From: Podospora bellae-mahoneyi
Lineage: Eukaryota > Ascomycota > Sordariomycetes > Sordariales > Podosporaceae
DNA length: 64,000 nucleotides
Direction of reading: 5' to 3'
Assembly: GCF_035222275.1 (NCBI RefSeq)
Contig: NC_085886.1
Coordinates: forward strand, 2,976,001 to 3,040,000
Shown: positions 54,803-64,000 of the stretch, in pieces
Layout of the letters: each line of letters starts with the position of its first letter
Position numbering within the stretch: the first letter of the stretch is position 1
The notes under the pieces: model-generated
Told to the model about the DNA's origin: nothing
Database searches by the model: none
Seen by the model: the letters and a program-made list of their open reading frames with translations, nothing else
Translations under genes and position numbers: made by a program

Positions 54803-55903
54803 TCACTGCCTCTTCTTCGTCTCCATCTCAGGCTCATACTCCCTATCATCCTCCCCCTCCACCTCCAGCTGGATCTGCTCCATCACCTCCACCTCCTTCT
54901 TCCAATGCTCCTCGCTCATCTTGACCTCCTTCTGGAACATCTCCTGCTCCGGCGCCCTATAACTCCCGCCAATCCGATCCCACAGAGTAAAATACTGGCC
55001 ATAGTTGTAGTTGAAGGCCAAGTGATGAATTGAATGGCACGCCGCCCCGTTGATGATGGGGTTGTTGGCAATGTACTCCCCATCGTGAATCATAATCGTC
55101 CAAAAGTTGATAAACACAAACAGCGCCACGTACGCCACCTTTTGCAGCGGGAAGATGAAGGGGAAGATGTGATACGGCAGGCTCTGCGCGTAGCCGTCAA
55201 GAGGGTGAAAGGCGTGGCTGGCAAAGGGCGTGGGCATGATCCACTTGTGGTGAGGCTTGTGGAGGTGCTTGTACACCCAGGGGTGGTGAAGGCCACGGTG
55301 AATCCAGTAGATGCCAAAGTCGGTGAAGAAGAGGAAGAGGGGGATTTGGAACCAATTCCACCACGGCCAGGGGGCTTCGTCGAGCGTGTCGTAGAGGAAG
55401 CCGTATCCTCGGACCTCGGCGACGAGGAGGGGGGCGGTGCAGAGGGCCATGATGGGCATGGCTTCGTTGGCTTGCTTGATTTCGAGCCAGATTTGGTTCT
55501 TGAGGAACTTGGGGTGCTCAAAGGTTTTCTTGTCAAAGACGAAGAGGTAGGAGAGGGAGGCGAAGACGAAGTAGACTAGGAAGCCGAAGATCCTGGGGAG
55601 GGAGGGTTAGTGTCACTTGGGGTGGGCATTGCGTGAGAGGAAGGGGTAAACTAACCAGAGAATGAGGAACAGCGACACTCCTTGGCGCCAGATGTTATCT
55701 CTAGCCCATAAACTGCCATATGCGGCTTGTGATGGTGTCAGGTACAGGTACTCTGTCGCGGGCTTGTACTGCCATGTTGACATGGAGGTGCCATTGGCAA
55801 AGGTCTGGGATGTGAGGCCAGATGGAGCTGGACGCGCTGGGAGCACCCATTGGTACATGTAATCGAACAGAAAGGTATCGCAAACTTCGAGGACGACGTC
55901 CAT
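54803..55903 (-). CDS. erg3: C-5 sterol desaturase (ergosterol biosynthesis)
   Basis: Erg3 introduces the C5-C6 double bond of ergosterol in the ER membrane, using a di-iron centre and cytochrome b5 electrons. Exon 1 is 55656-55903 and exon 2 is 54803-55592. The 63-nt intron 55593-55655 has a GTTAGT donor and a CAG acceptor. The product is 345 residues, the usual length. The three histidine boxes of the fatty acid hydroxylase superfamily are HRGLHH (about 183), HKPHH (about 197) and HSIHH (about 267). Hydrophobic segments flank them ([29 protein letters not shown]). The C-terminus is acidic ([19 protein letters not shown]). Changes in this gene's activity affect azole response in fungi generally; nothing unusual is seen here. 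Confidence 0.95.
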
Positions 55904-57644
55904 CTTGAAAGAATTGTGCGCAGTGGAATGCGCAAAACGGGAGAAAATGAGAAGCAAAAGACAAAGTTGACGGAGACGGTCCCTCTCCCACGCGACGCGA
56001 GCTTGCTCTAGATAAGAGAATGGGGGGAGGGGGGGAGGAGGCGAGAGAAAAAGAAGCAGCGGTCGAGAAAATTGCGTGAGCGAGAGGGCGACTCCCCGGC
56101 TTGTTCTAGTGCGATTTCCACACCCTTGGCAACGACCTTCGCTGGTAGGGACGCAGGGGGCAATCTTAAGAACGGTGGAGCCTCTGATTCTTCGGCCGCG
56201 CTGTTTCCGAACGGGACGGGGATGATTGCACAAGAACGGAACCCTGCAGTGTGAAAGAGTTGTCTGGAAGATGGGGGCCGGTATCTTTGAGATTGGAATT
56301 GATCGGACTGTGAATGCTGTATACACATAATATACTTTTGCTGATAGACATTGAAAAAGGGCGGTGGGTTGAGCTTCCTAATCAAGAAGCTGTCCATCAT
56401 CGTCCGTCTTGGACCGCAACCCCTGGACCGAGCAGGTCTCGACAAGCTGGAATGGCACCAGTTGGGATGAAGAATTGGGACAACAGCCGTCAATCCAATC
56501 GCTTTGGCGGTGGTCGTGCAACCAAACTGTCGAGTTGCATGATCCGTTTGGCTCTCAAGCTTTTGATTCGCCCAGATCTGGCACTAACTCCCGGAGATTC
56601 GAAGCTGCCATGCGGCAGAAATGGCGTGAGCTCTTCGTTCGATGGGATGGTGTCCGTTCAACGACCCGAGGCCGAGCCTGCTAACCAGACTGTGGTTTGG
56701 CCAATCGCAGACTGATTTGGCTTAGATCCCCCACATAGATTGATAAGCACCTGCGAGATCAAGCGGCCTCTACGCACCTACCACTGTCTGTCTAGCAGCG
56801 ACACCGAGCCCGAAGCCACGAACCCTGCCAGGCACATCTCTGATCCCATTGGGGCCCAAGCTTCTGCCATTCTCACGGGCCATGTCGCCCGGAGTTCTCG
56901 GCATGGTCGGGATGCCATCAAAACCTCCTACAAATCTTGTTCGACGGTCGCTCTGTCTGGTTTGTGATCTTTGTGATCTGCCATCCCCGTGTACGTACCG
57001 AATGCCCAGATCCCCGTGGAAAAGTGATCCCCTCTCGAAGCAAATTCGACGCGATACTGAACTAACAAAGCCGTGCGGCAGTTTTCTCTGCTTCTACATA
57101 CTGTCTGCACGACCACTTAGTTGGTAGCTCCAGTCGAGACAGATACTGGATATCAACGTGGCTATCACTAGAGGTCATGTTCAGCCTAGATCACGACCGT
57201 CTTCATGAGGGTTGGTCTTCCCCTCATCTTGATAGTTTGAGTTGTCCAGCCCCAAACAAAAGTTGCAGCTCGAACCAACAACACGAGGTCTCATCTCAGA
57301 GGTACTTGTCAGCTTGTTTATCGCTCTATGGCCAGCTCATGAACACTGTCTGTCGACACAATCGTCGAAACCTTCTGTGTCACATGGGACGCTTCCAGTA
57401 TAGTTGGCCAGTCGCCCGGAAACCAGCGTGCTGGGTGCCCCATGGGATACCATTCCGGACTCTACACGCCACCTTGAATATTACAAACCTTTGGGTCCAA
57501 GGTAGTTGATCGATCAGATGCTATCACATCCCTACCATGCACGCCCTGGACATGAAAAGTTTTACTGCAAGTCAGTAACACCTGTGGTGATCGCCTACTT
57601 ACACCTTTTGAGATAGGAAACATACTGGGTCACTGCCCTTCAAC
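55904..57644. other. ERG3 upstream gene-poor stretch
   Basis: No gene could be supported. A G-rich tract (about 56021-56041) lies within ~140 bp of the ERG3 start. ORFs up to ~160 codons are present, but they have no ATG-anchored protein character or splice support. Confidence 0.4.
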
Positions 57645-57718
57645 GTATATTAACTATCTTTCGAGGCTTGTTGATTGTCTTTGGAAGTGTTTTAACAGTT
57701 TTTGAGGTGGGTTTGAAG
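57645..57718 (+). repeat. Degenerate 20-22 bp tandem array D
   Basis: Three to four units can be read: GTATATTAACTATCTTTCGAGGC, TTGTTGATTGTCTTTGGAAGT and GTTTTAACAGTTTTTGAGGT (cited by position where longer than 20 nt: 57645-57667 first). The pattern ACTATCTTT-GAGG matches arrays B and C in the same orientation. It directly abuts a coding remnant. Confidence 0.65.
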
Positions 57719-57739
57719 TAATATTCTGCTTTGGCTTAC

Positions 57740-58130
57740 TTCGCAGTGCAGTGATTTCATGCAAAGCATAGTTATCAAGGTCGGAAACTCGTCTACAAAC
57801 ACCAGTGTCGCTGGCGATCTTGAGGACCTGTTCACAAAGAGTCAACCATCTCCAATCATTCGAAACTCTTACCCCTGAGAGAGACCCCAGATGTCACCTA
57901 CCCTGATGTAACAGATGTAACCTAAGCCAAACCGGGCATAATGAAACCAAAGCACCCTCTCAAAACTGCCAAGACAACAGGGGAAGTCTCTGAAAGTTTT
58001 GTTTGAGATGCCCATTTCAACCACCGACTCCTGAGCTTCGGTAACGATGGAAACAACGCGGTGATCTTGATCTCCTGTGAGGCAGATCATGAGCATCATA
58101 GCAATCTCATCCCACTTTGACCGTACCTGC
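57740..58130 (-). pseudogene. Coding remnant of an unrecognised gene
   Basis: Two minus-strand segments have protein character and are joined by a plausible intron. One (about 57902-58125) includes SKWDEIAMMLMICLTGDQDH and GISNKTFRDFPCCLGSFERV. The other (57740-57827) reads VLKIASDTGVCRRVSDLDNY and ends at a GTAAGC donor. The intron 57828-57901 has a GTAGGT donor and a CAG acceptor. Upstream of the first segment I find only stops and no start; downstream the sequence runs into repeat array D. It may be a truncated gene or a piece of a gene with exons I could not find. No family is recognised. Confidence 0.35.
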
Positions 58131-58336
58131 TCTGAAATCCTCCTAGTAACAGAGTGTACAATAAATATGAAGTGTCACTCAACCATCTTGGCGTAGCGGC
58201 TATCAATGTAGCAACCCCTTTCTCACCTCTTGTTCTATTAGCATGTGACACCTTCTTCTAACATTCCAAGCAAACACACACAACCATCTTCTAGAAATGC
58301 TGCCTCTTGGCCTTCTCTTATTTTTAGCTGTGCCTC
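58131..58336. other. Short AT-rich spacer
   Basis: No gene is seen between the coding remnant and the orphan ORF. Confidence 0.4.
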
Positions 58337-59182
58337 ATGATGCGCGAAGATCATAAAACACGCCAACGGCGTCAACAGCCGACCTTACCCACGGCCTCCC
58401 CTGAAGCGGCGTCATTCTCGGCAACCTCTCGCCGAATTTTGCACGCCAAAATGACTGCCGATATCCGAGTGGATGGATTTGGTGACATGTTTTACGACCT
58501 TGAAAGTCTTGTCTCTGCTTCGTGTTCATCGCCAAGTGTTGCCATTCTGGGAAGGCCGCTCAAGAAGCCAGAAGAGGGGACAGTCGGGATAGTTTATATG
58601 ACTGGAGTAGACTACCTCGTGACAAATCTTCTTTCTCCTGCCGCAGTTTCAGTGAAGACCTTCCTAACAGAACCAAAACGACTGCTGAACAAAACCACCG
58701 CCATAATGCTCAAACACACCGTTACATGCTTCTTCATGATTTTCGTCTTCTTCTCCCCGGCCCTCGCCATGTCCCGCCGTTGTGGGATTGGTGGCAGATG
58801 TCCAATATCGCGGTTCCCTGAGATGGAAAGGCCCTGGTTGAGCATGATACCAACTGGAAGATCACCCGAGCATATACGAGAAACCGCCCCATTGAATCCA
58901 GATCAAGCAACATCTACCTGCGCTTGGAAGTTGCCAAAAGGCTGGACGCTTTCATCAAGGCTACGGAATACAACAGCCAAGAGAGCCGGTGTACGGCGGA
59001 GACCATCATCAAACAAGGGGTCAGAGCTGTCAGCGGTAGAGACACCAACAAGGCGGGACAACACAGACAACACGGGGCTGTCACGAAGGAAATATTCCAG
59101 AGCACGACTGGATCGGTTTCTGTCGAGTTTGGACCCGAAACGAAAAAATAAAAAAAAGAGAACCAACGCCAGTATGATATAA
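58337..59182 (+). CDS. Orphan ORF, 281 codons, unrecognised
   Basis: An ATG-initiated frame stays open for 281 codons in an otherwise gene-poor stretch; such length is unlikely but not impossible by chance here. It has no recognised domain. A hydrophobic segment (about residues 125-145, TVTCFFMIFVFFSPALAM) resembles an internal membrane helix. The C-terminal third is basic (Arg/Lys/Ser-rich, KRKNKKKRTNASMI). Codon use lacks the strong C/G third-position bias of neighbouring genes, which argues for a young, decayed or spurious gene. No intron signals are needed. Confidence 0.3.
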   Translation: MMREDHKTRQRRQQPTLPTASPEAASFSATSRRILHAKMTADIRVDGFGDMFYDLESLVSASCSSPSVAILGRPLKKPEEGTVGIVYMTGVDYLVTNLLSPAAVSVKTFLTEPKRLLNKTTAIMLKHTVTCFFMIFVFFSPALAMSRRCGIGGRCPISRFPEMERPWLSMIPTGRSPEHIRETAPLNPDQATSTCAWKLPKGWTLSSRLRNTTAKRAGVRRRPSSNKGSELSAVETPTRRDNTDNTGLSRRKYSRARLDRFLSSLDPKRKNKKKRTNASMI

Positions 59183-59282
59183 AAACTATTTCACCCTCCC
59201 CCCCTTCAAAACAGAAGTCACCAACCAGCTCGAGTTCCAACCATCTACCATCAACACCACCTAAACCCTCGCCTTCAACGAC

Positions 59283-59905
59283 ATGACTCCTCTCACCAGT
59301 ATCATCTTTCTCCTCCTCACAACTATGATCCCAGAGGCCCACGCTCTCTCATTCATACCTTGCCAACCGTATCCAAGGGTACATACACCCCCCTTTCCCC
59401 CCTTAAACCAAACTCCAGCTAACCTCCCCCAGCCCGAAAATCCACACACATTCCATGTCCCCGCCCAAGCGACTTCCTACCCGATTCCATACTTATCACA
59501 CCACCAACAACTGAACAGCAACTTTGGATCTACTGCAGTCTGCCCAAACCCGGCAATACAAGACATCTATATGCGGGAATTCCCAAAATGTTTGCGGTTC
59601 GGGTCACGGACCCGCAGACAGAGAGCGGCGTCAAGCAGCTCAAAGCCGTCATCGCTAAAAAAAACACGCTGGGCCAACCCGGTGAGATGACCAAGGAAGT
59701 TTGTCCCCAAACTCTGGCCCAATCCATCTTTCTACAGCCCCGATGTCGTACATGATTTTTCCATGGAATACGAGTACCAAATCCAATAGAAGCACAGACG
59801 ATCCACGTTCTGCCCGAGCCCGGGGTTGCCAGGTACCTGTCCGTGGAGGTTCCCGAAGGGGGTGACGTTGAGGATGCCTACACAGTTCAAACGGGGAGTG
59901 ATTGA
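59283..59905 (+). pseudogene. Secreted-protein-like locus, disrupted or with unresolved exons
   Basis: An ATG at 59283 begins a clear signal peptide (TSIIFLLLTTMIPEAHAL). A likely intron follows at about 59379-59431 (GTACAT donor, CTAAC branch site, CAG acceptor), leading to PENPHTFHVPAQATSYPIPY. Beyond about 59580 two different frames both look protein-like. One contains VTDPQTESGVKQLKAVIAKK and, later, IHVLPEPGVARYLSVEVPEG; the other contains SPDVVHDFSMEYEYQIQ. No single frame is open throughout. The locus could be a small secreted protein with further introns or a decayed one. No family is recognised. Confidence 0.4.
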
Positions 59906-62210
59906 GGAGGGGGCTTAAAGCGGGTAGATGGAGGCCCGGGAGACTCTCTCTCTAACTACTTGTTAACAACAACATATATCGACTATGAGATGATGAGAAG
60001 AAGAAGGATGCACCTCACTATCTCTGACATGAATGAGATACCTTACGCAAGAATTTTTGTTTCAAGCACATACCCAGTGTCCAAATCGAGAATGAGATTC
60101 AAGACGTAGGAGTGCTAGTAGTAAAGCTTCCGCAGCCCTTTCTGCGGTCAGACATGCGGCCGGCCTGTGATACAAAAAGAGGGCTGCTGCATAACGGGCG
60201 TGAAGAAGGTGAGTTTAACTTATTCCGAACGATTTTGGTATGACGGTTGTGACTGGATGGTAAAGCAGGTGTGATGTTGTTTGGTATGGGAGTTCGTGAA
60301 GTAGAAGGAAGCCACCATATTTCCATGTTGGAACTGACTAGTCACGAGATTTAGCGGCCTCGCTGGATGACCGTTGAGCTTGAGCAACGACAACAAGATG
60401 TAGTGGTTCTCGATCACATAATCAACAAGGCTGAGCCGGTGGCTTTGTCTCGGCCCGCACTGGACAGGTTCCCGGCTCGGCTCAGCTGGTGCGGAGATAG
60501 GGACCCGCTTCTTTTCTCTCCCTTGGAATGTGCGCCCCCCATCTCCGGGGGAAATTTCCGTCATGGCAGAGAGCTTCCAAGTATCCTCCAGGTGATGACC
60601 CCGAAGCCTGGGAGTGCATCGATGCAGATGTCGATCCCCATCGGCTACATCGGGTCAGATTTCGTTATATCTTGGGCTTTCTTCGGTGGCCACCTATCAC
60701 GGCCAGGTCTAAAATATAGGCAAAGAAAAGTATGCTGGTAAAAATGGTCGGACCACTTCCCCGCATTGACATGGTGTTAACCACTACAAGACTGTCAGCC
60801 GGCGGTGAGCCTCTTCGATGTTCCAGGATCTAGGGAGCGTTGGAACAGGCAAGATCAAAAGGTTGCGGCGATAAGACCTCCGTTTCCCTCTAGGCAAACT
60901 AGACTTGGGCAGATAATGTGCAGACATGTAATGCAGACATGCTGCCTGCTGTGATCTGTGCTCGAGACAGAGCCATGACGGCACATGTGCTGACAGCGGG
61001 GCTATTCTCGGGTGCGGAACGCAGGCTGGGGGTCATCCCGAACATTGGCAGGAGAGCCCAAACGGGTAATCCTCACCACCACCACCACGATGCCGATGCA
61101 ATGTGATGAACGAGATGGGATGGATGGGGGGTGGATGGGAAGCGGGGATGTTGCTTTGGTTTGCCGAGGGCCACTTGTTGCAGCACCGTGACGAACCGGA
61201 TAATTGGACCCCTGTTCTTTGTGCTCGTTTTTATTTTCTTACCACACAGATGAGATATCTCACCCAACCCTCGAAACCTTGTGTTTCATTATCGGAATAC
61301 GGATGCCTTGTGCTTTCCCTTCAGAGTGGTTTGCTGCTTGTGTTGTGCATGGTGAGAAGTGAGGTGGGAGGGTGAGGTGAGGTGAGAAGGAAAAGACAAA
61401 CTTGTGTCACCCACAGAGGCACGAGAGGTTGACTTCACTTCTGTCACAAATTTCCAGGAGCCCAGGCTTTTGCTGAAAATGGTTGGTCTCTCGGGAAACA
61501 AAACGTGTGTGCTCGATGCTGCAGCCACCCCATCCCTGGGGCCGCTGCAGGTTGCTGCACACGCCCCCATTTTGACCCACTCCCCCACTTTCCTCCTTTC
61601 CACTTTCCAGAACGGCGCACGCTAAGAAGCCTGCGTGTGCACGGTCCCTGCTCCACATTGGAGTGGGTCTTCTTGAGCAGGAGCGCCGCATCTGCCCCCG
61701 GTCCTGGTCCCCTGCCGGACGTGGTACTTGACTCCAGCGCTACTGCCACACGTCGGCAAAGGTACCTTTTTTTTTTCTGTCCTGCTTGACCGTCCCAGGT
61801 AGATTCCAGCCGCCCCTACGCCCCCCTCCACTCTGGCGCCTTTCCTTCCCTCTTGCTTGCTCTTCACCTTCTTTCCATTTCCTTTCCCTGCCTCTCTGTC
61901 TGCAACCACAACCTCCACCAAAACACCTGCGTCAAAAACATCACCACTCACCCGACACCCGACACCACCCGCGCCGTGTCTTTTTCTTTCTTTCTTTCTT
62001 TCTTTCTTCGGAACGCGCGACGGCCTCATCCACACCATCGACGGGGGAACCAAGAGCTCACAGCCCTCGACCGAGCCGCCGCCGCAATCGGGCGACGTGC
62101 ACCCATTTCTTGCCAAGACTTTTGTCTACTTGTGAATTCGTAAATTCTCTGGTGCATCGCCCCCCCATCAACCCAATCCACCCCGACATCATCGTCGCCC
62201 ACTGCACACA
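59906..62210. other. rco-1 upstream region
   Basis: No gene is supported in this 2.3-kb stretch. It has a CAC/CCA run (about 61074-61090), GGTGA repeats (about 61366-61384) and a TTTC microsatellite (61981-62008) about 200 bp before the rco-1 ATG. A pyrimidine-rich leader follows. Confidence 0.45.
61981..62008. repeat. (TTTC)n microsatellite in probable rco-1 leader
   Basis: About seven TTTC units lie ~200 bp upstream of the start codon, probably within the transcribed 5' leader. Confidence 0.9.
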
Positions 62211-63974
62211 ATGTCGATGTATCCCGGCCATCGCGGCATGGGTGTCGCGCCCCCTGCCAACCCCAATGGCAGCCGCCAGAACGAGCTCCTGGAGGGCATC
62301 CGCGCCGAGTTTGAATCGCATCAACGACAGATCGAGGGATATGAACACCAAAGTAAGTTTTGGTTCGACAACACCGCCGTGCCTTGTCCCATCCCGACAA
62401 TGCTGACAGTCTTTCCGCCACAGTCCAGGCCCAGGTTCAAGAGATGCAAATGATTCGCGAGAAGGTTTATCAGATGGAGCAGCAGCATGTCCAACTGAAG
62501 CAAAAGTAAGCTTGAAGCATGTCTTGGACAAACTACACAAGTCTTCTAACGTGGCGCGCGCCTGTTCAGATACGAGGATGAAATCAACCTCCTTCGTCGT
62601 CAGCTGGAAACTCGCGGCGGTGGCCCCCCGGGACCTATGAACCCGCCGCCACAGCATGCTGGCCCTTCCCAGCAGCCTCCTCCTCAGATAGGCAACATGG
62701 GGGGAGGTGGTGTCTTCAACGGGATCCTCTCCGGGCAGGGCGGACAGGGCGGTCTAGCCCCCCCTCCTCATCCTCCTCAGGAGCAACAGCAGCCTCCCCA
62801 CATGCCCCCCGCGCCACCGGGACTCCAGCAGGGACCTCCTCCCCCTCCTCCCCCGCCGTCTCAGCAGCCCCCATTCCAGCAACAGTACCAAGGACCAGCC
62901 CCCGGCGGTTTTCCATCTCAGCCCCCCCAGAGCACCGCTAGCCCCGGCCCCGGCAGCAAGAGAGGCCAGCCGATCGGGAGACCCCCTGCCGGCGGTCCCG
63001 CCACCCCCCAGATCAACACTCCGGTTCCCTACAACGGCCCCGGCCAGTCTCCCCAGGTCCCGACCCATCCCACCCCCGACCACACCCGCATGGTGCAGCA
63101 GCAACAGCAGCAGCACCAGCCCGTCCCGATTTCTTCTCAGAGCAACGCATTGAGCGACCTGGACCCCGAGCGTCTCCCAAGCCACATCAAGAAGGTCAAG
63201 GACGATTGGTGGGCCATTTTCAACCAAGCGGTGCCCCGTGTTTTGGATGTTGATTTGGTTCACACTCTCCAGCACGAGAGTGTGGTCTGCTGCGTGAGGT
63301 TCAGCGCCGATGGCAAATTTGTCGCGACGGGATGCAACAGATCTGCTCAAATCTACGATGTTCAGACTGGTGACAAGGTCTGCATTCTCCAAGACGAGAG
63401 TATTGATCTCAACGGCGATCTTTATATCAGAAGCGTTTGCTTCAGTCCAGACGGGCAGTACCTGGCTACCGGTGCTGAAGACAAGCTCATCAGAGTCTGG
63501 GACATCAAGAACAGGCAGATTCGCAACACTTTCGCTGGTCACGAGCAGGATATCTACAGCTTGGATTTTGCCCGTGATGGCCGCACCATTGCTTCTGGCA
63601 GTGGCGATCGCACTGTCAGGCTTTGGGATATTGAGACTGGTTTGAACACGGCAACGCTCACCATAGAGGACGGCGTCACCACCGTTGCCATCTCGCCCGA
63701 TGCCAAGTATGTCGCCGCCGGCTCGCTTGACAAGAGTGTCAGGGTCTGGGATGTCAAGACAGGCCTCTTGCTGGAGCGTCTCGAGGGTCCCGAGGGCCAC
63801 AAGGACAGTGTTTACTCTGTTGCTTTCTCGCCCAACTCTCGTGACCTCGTCAGCGGTAGCTTGGACAAGACCATCAAGATGTGGGAGCTTGCCGCTCCTC
63901 GGAATCACAACCAGATGCCCGGCGGTATCATGAAGCCGGTCGGCCGCTGCATCAGGACTTTTGAGGGACACAGG
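62211..63974 (+). CDS. rco-1: Tup1-type transcriptional corepressor RCO-1 (3' end beyond window)
   Basis: This is the fungal homologue of yeast Tup1, which with Ssn6/Cyc8-type partners represses many genes in the nucleus. Exons in the window are 62211-62352, 62424-62505 and 62570-63974; the last ends at a GTATGT donor with 543 codons so far, and at least one more exon lies beyond the window. The N-terminal tetramerisation helix (about residues 15-90) includes [20 protein letters not shown] and [16 protein letters not shown] Pro/Gln-rich linker covers about 90-245. The conserved [20 protein letters not shown] precedes the WD40 propeller. Five WD units are visible (for example [40 protein letters not shown]) and the sixth begins before the edge. 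Confidence 0.96.
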
Positions 63975-64000
63975 GTATGTATTTCTAGGTCTTGAAGCCG

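Noticed and set aside
57177-57509. 110-codon plus-strand ORF in the gene-poor stretch
   Set aside because: No codon bias, no domain and no splice signals; the length is within chance expectation.
1-64000. CRISPR arrays, LTR or DNA transposons, 5S rRNA, biosynthetic gene cluster
   Set aside because: I looked for regular exact repeats with unique spacers, reverse transcriptase, integrase and transposase motifs, terminal repeats, 5S-like sequence and clustered backbone enzymes on both strands and saw none.

Overview
The window is nuclear DNA of a filamentous ascomycete, most likely Sordariomycetes and probably Sordariales. The evidence is short (about 50-80 bp, occasionally 240 bp) GT-AG introns with CTAAC/CTGAC branch sites, intron-bearing tRNA genes, and close matches to Neurospora-type proteins: the Tup1 homologue RCO-1, an intracellular GH1 beta-glucosidase, and a cytosolic-type malate dehydrogenase. 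The genus cannot be fixed from sequence alone. Most genes are single-copy housekeeping loci.

Left third (1-20.4 kb): an acyl-CoA synthetase cut by the window edge, a GH1 beta-glucosidase, a GFA/CENP-V-fold protein, initiator tRNA-Met and an Erf4-type subunit of the Ras palmitoyltransferase, all on the minus strand. Two plus-strand membrane-protein genes follow: an unrecognised multi-span protein with a duplicated C-terminal repeat, and a TM7S3/TM198-like (DUF4203) protein with a very long tail.

Middle (20.4-43.4 kb): a decayed minus-strand gene with a duplicated exon, a NIPA-type magnesium transporter, a second decayed gene, tRNA-Gln(CTG) with an intron, bifunctional ADE5,7 (purine synthesis), tRNA-Leu(AAG) with an intron, condensin subunit Ycg1/CAP-G divergent from the nucleolar four-RRM protein Nop4, the GPI-anchor enzyme Las21/Gpi7, and a small DUF2423 ribosome-biogenesis protein.

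Right third (43.4-64 kb): a SIZ/PIAS SUMO ligase, TRAPP subunit Trs33, malate dehydrogenase, ribosomal protein eL28, a DUF2015 protein and C-5 sterol desaturase Erg3. A gene-poor stretch of about 6 kb follows, holding a coding remnant, an orphan ORF and a disrupted secreted-protein locus. The window ends in the Tup1-type corepressor rco-1, cut by the right edge.

No operon, biosynthetic cluster, CRISPR array or intact mobile element is visible. The most unusual signals are: (i) a dispersed family of degenerate 20-22 bp tandem repeats (core near CTATCTTTGAAGGC) in several intergenic places, some bordering decayed genes; and (ii) a consistent shift within genes from C-rich to G-rich coding strand between the 5' and 3' ends. 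Coordinates and intron boundaries were read by hand from splice signals and frame continuity.
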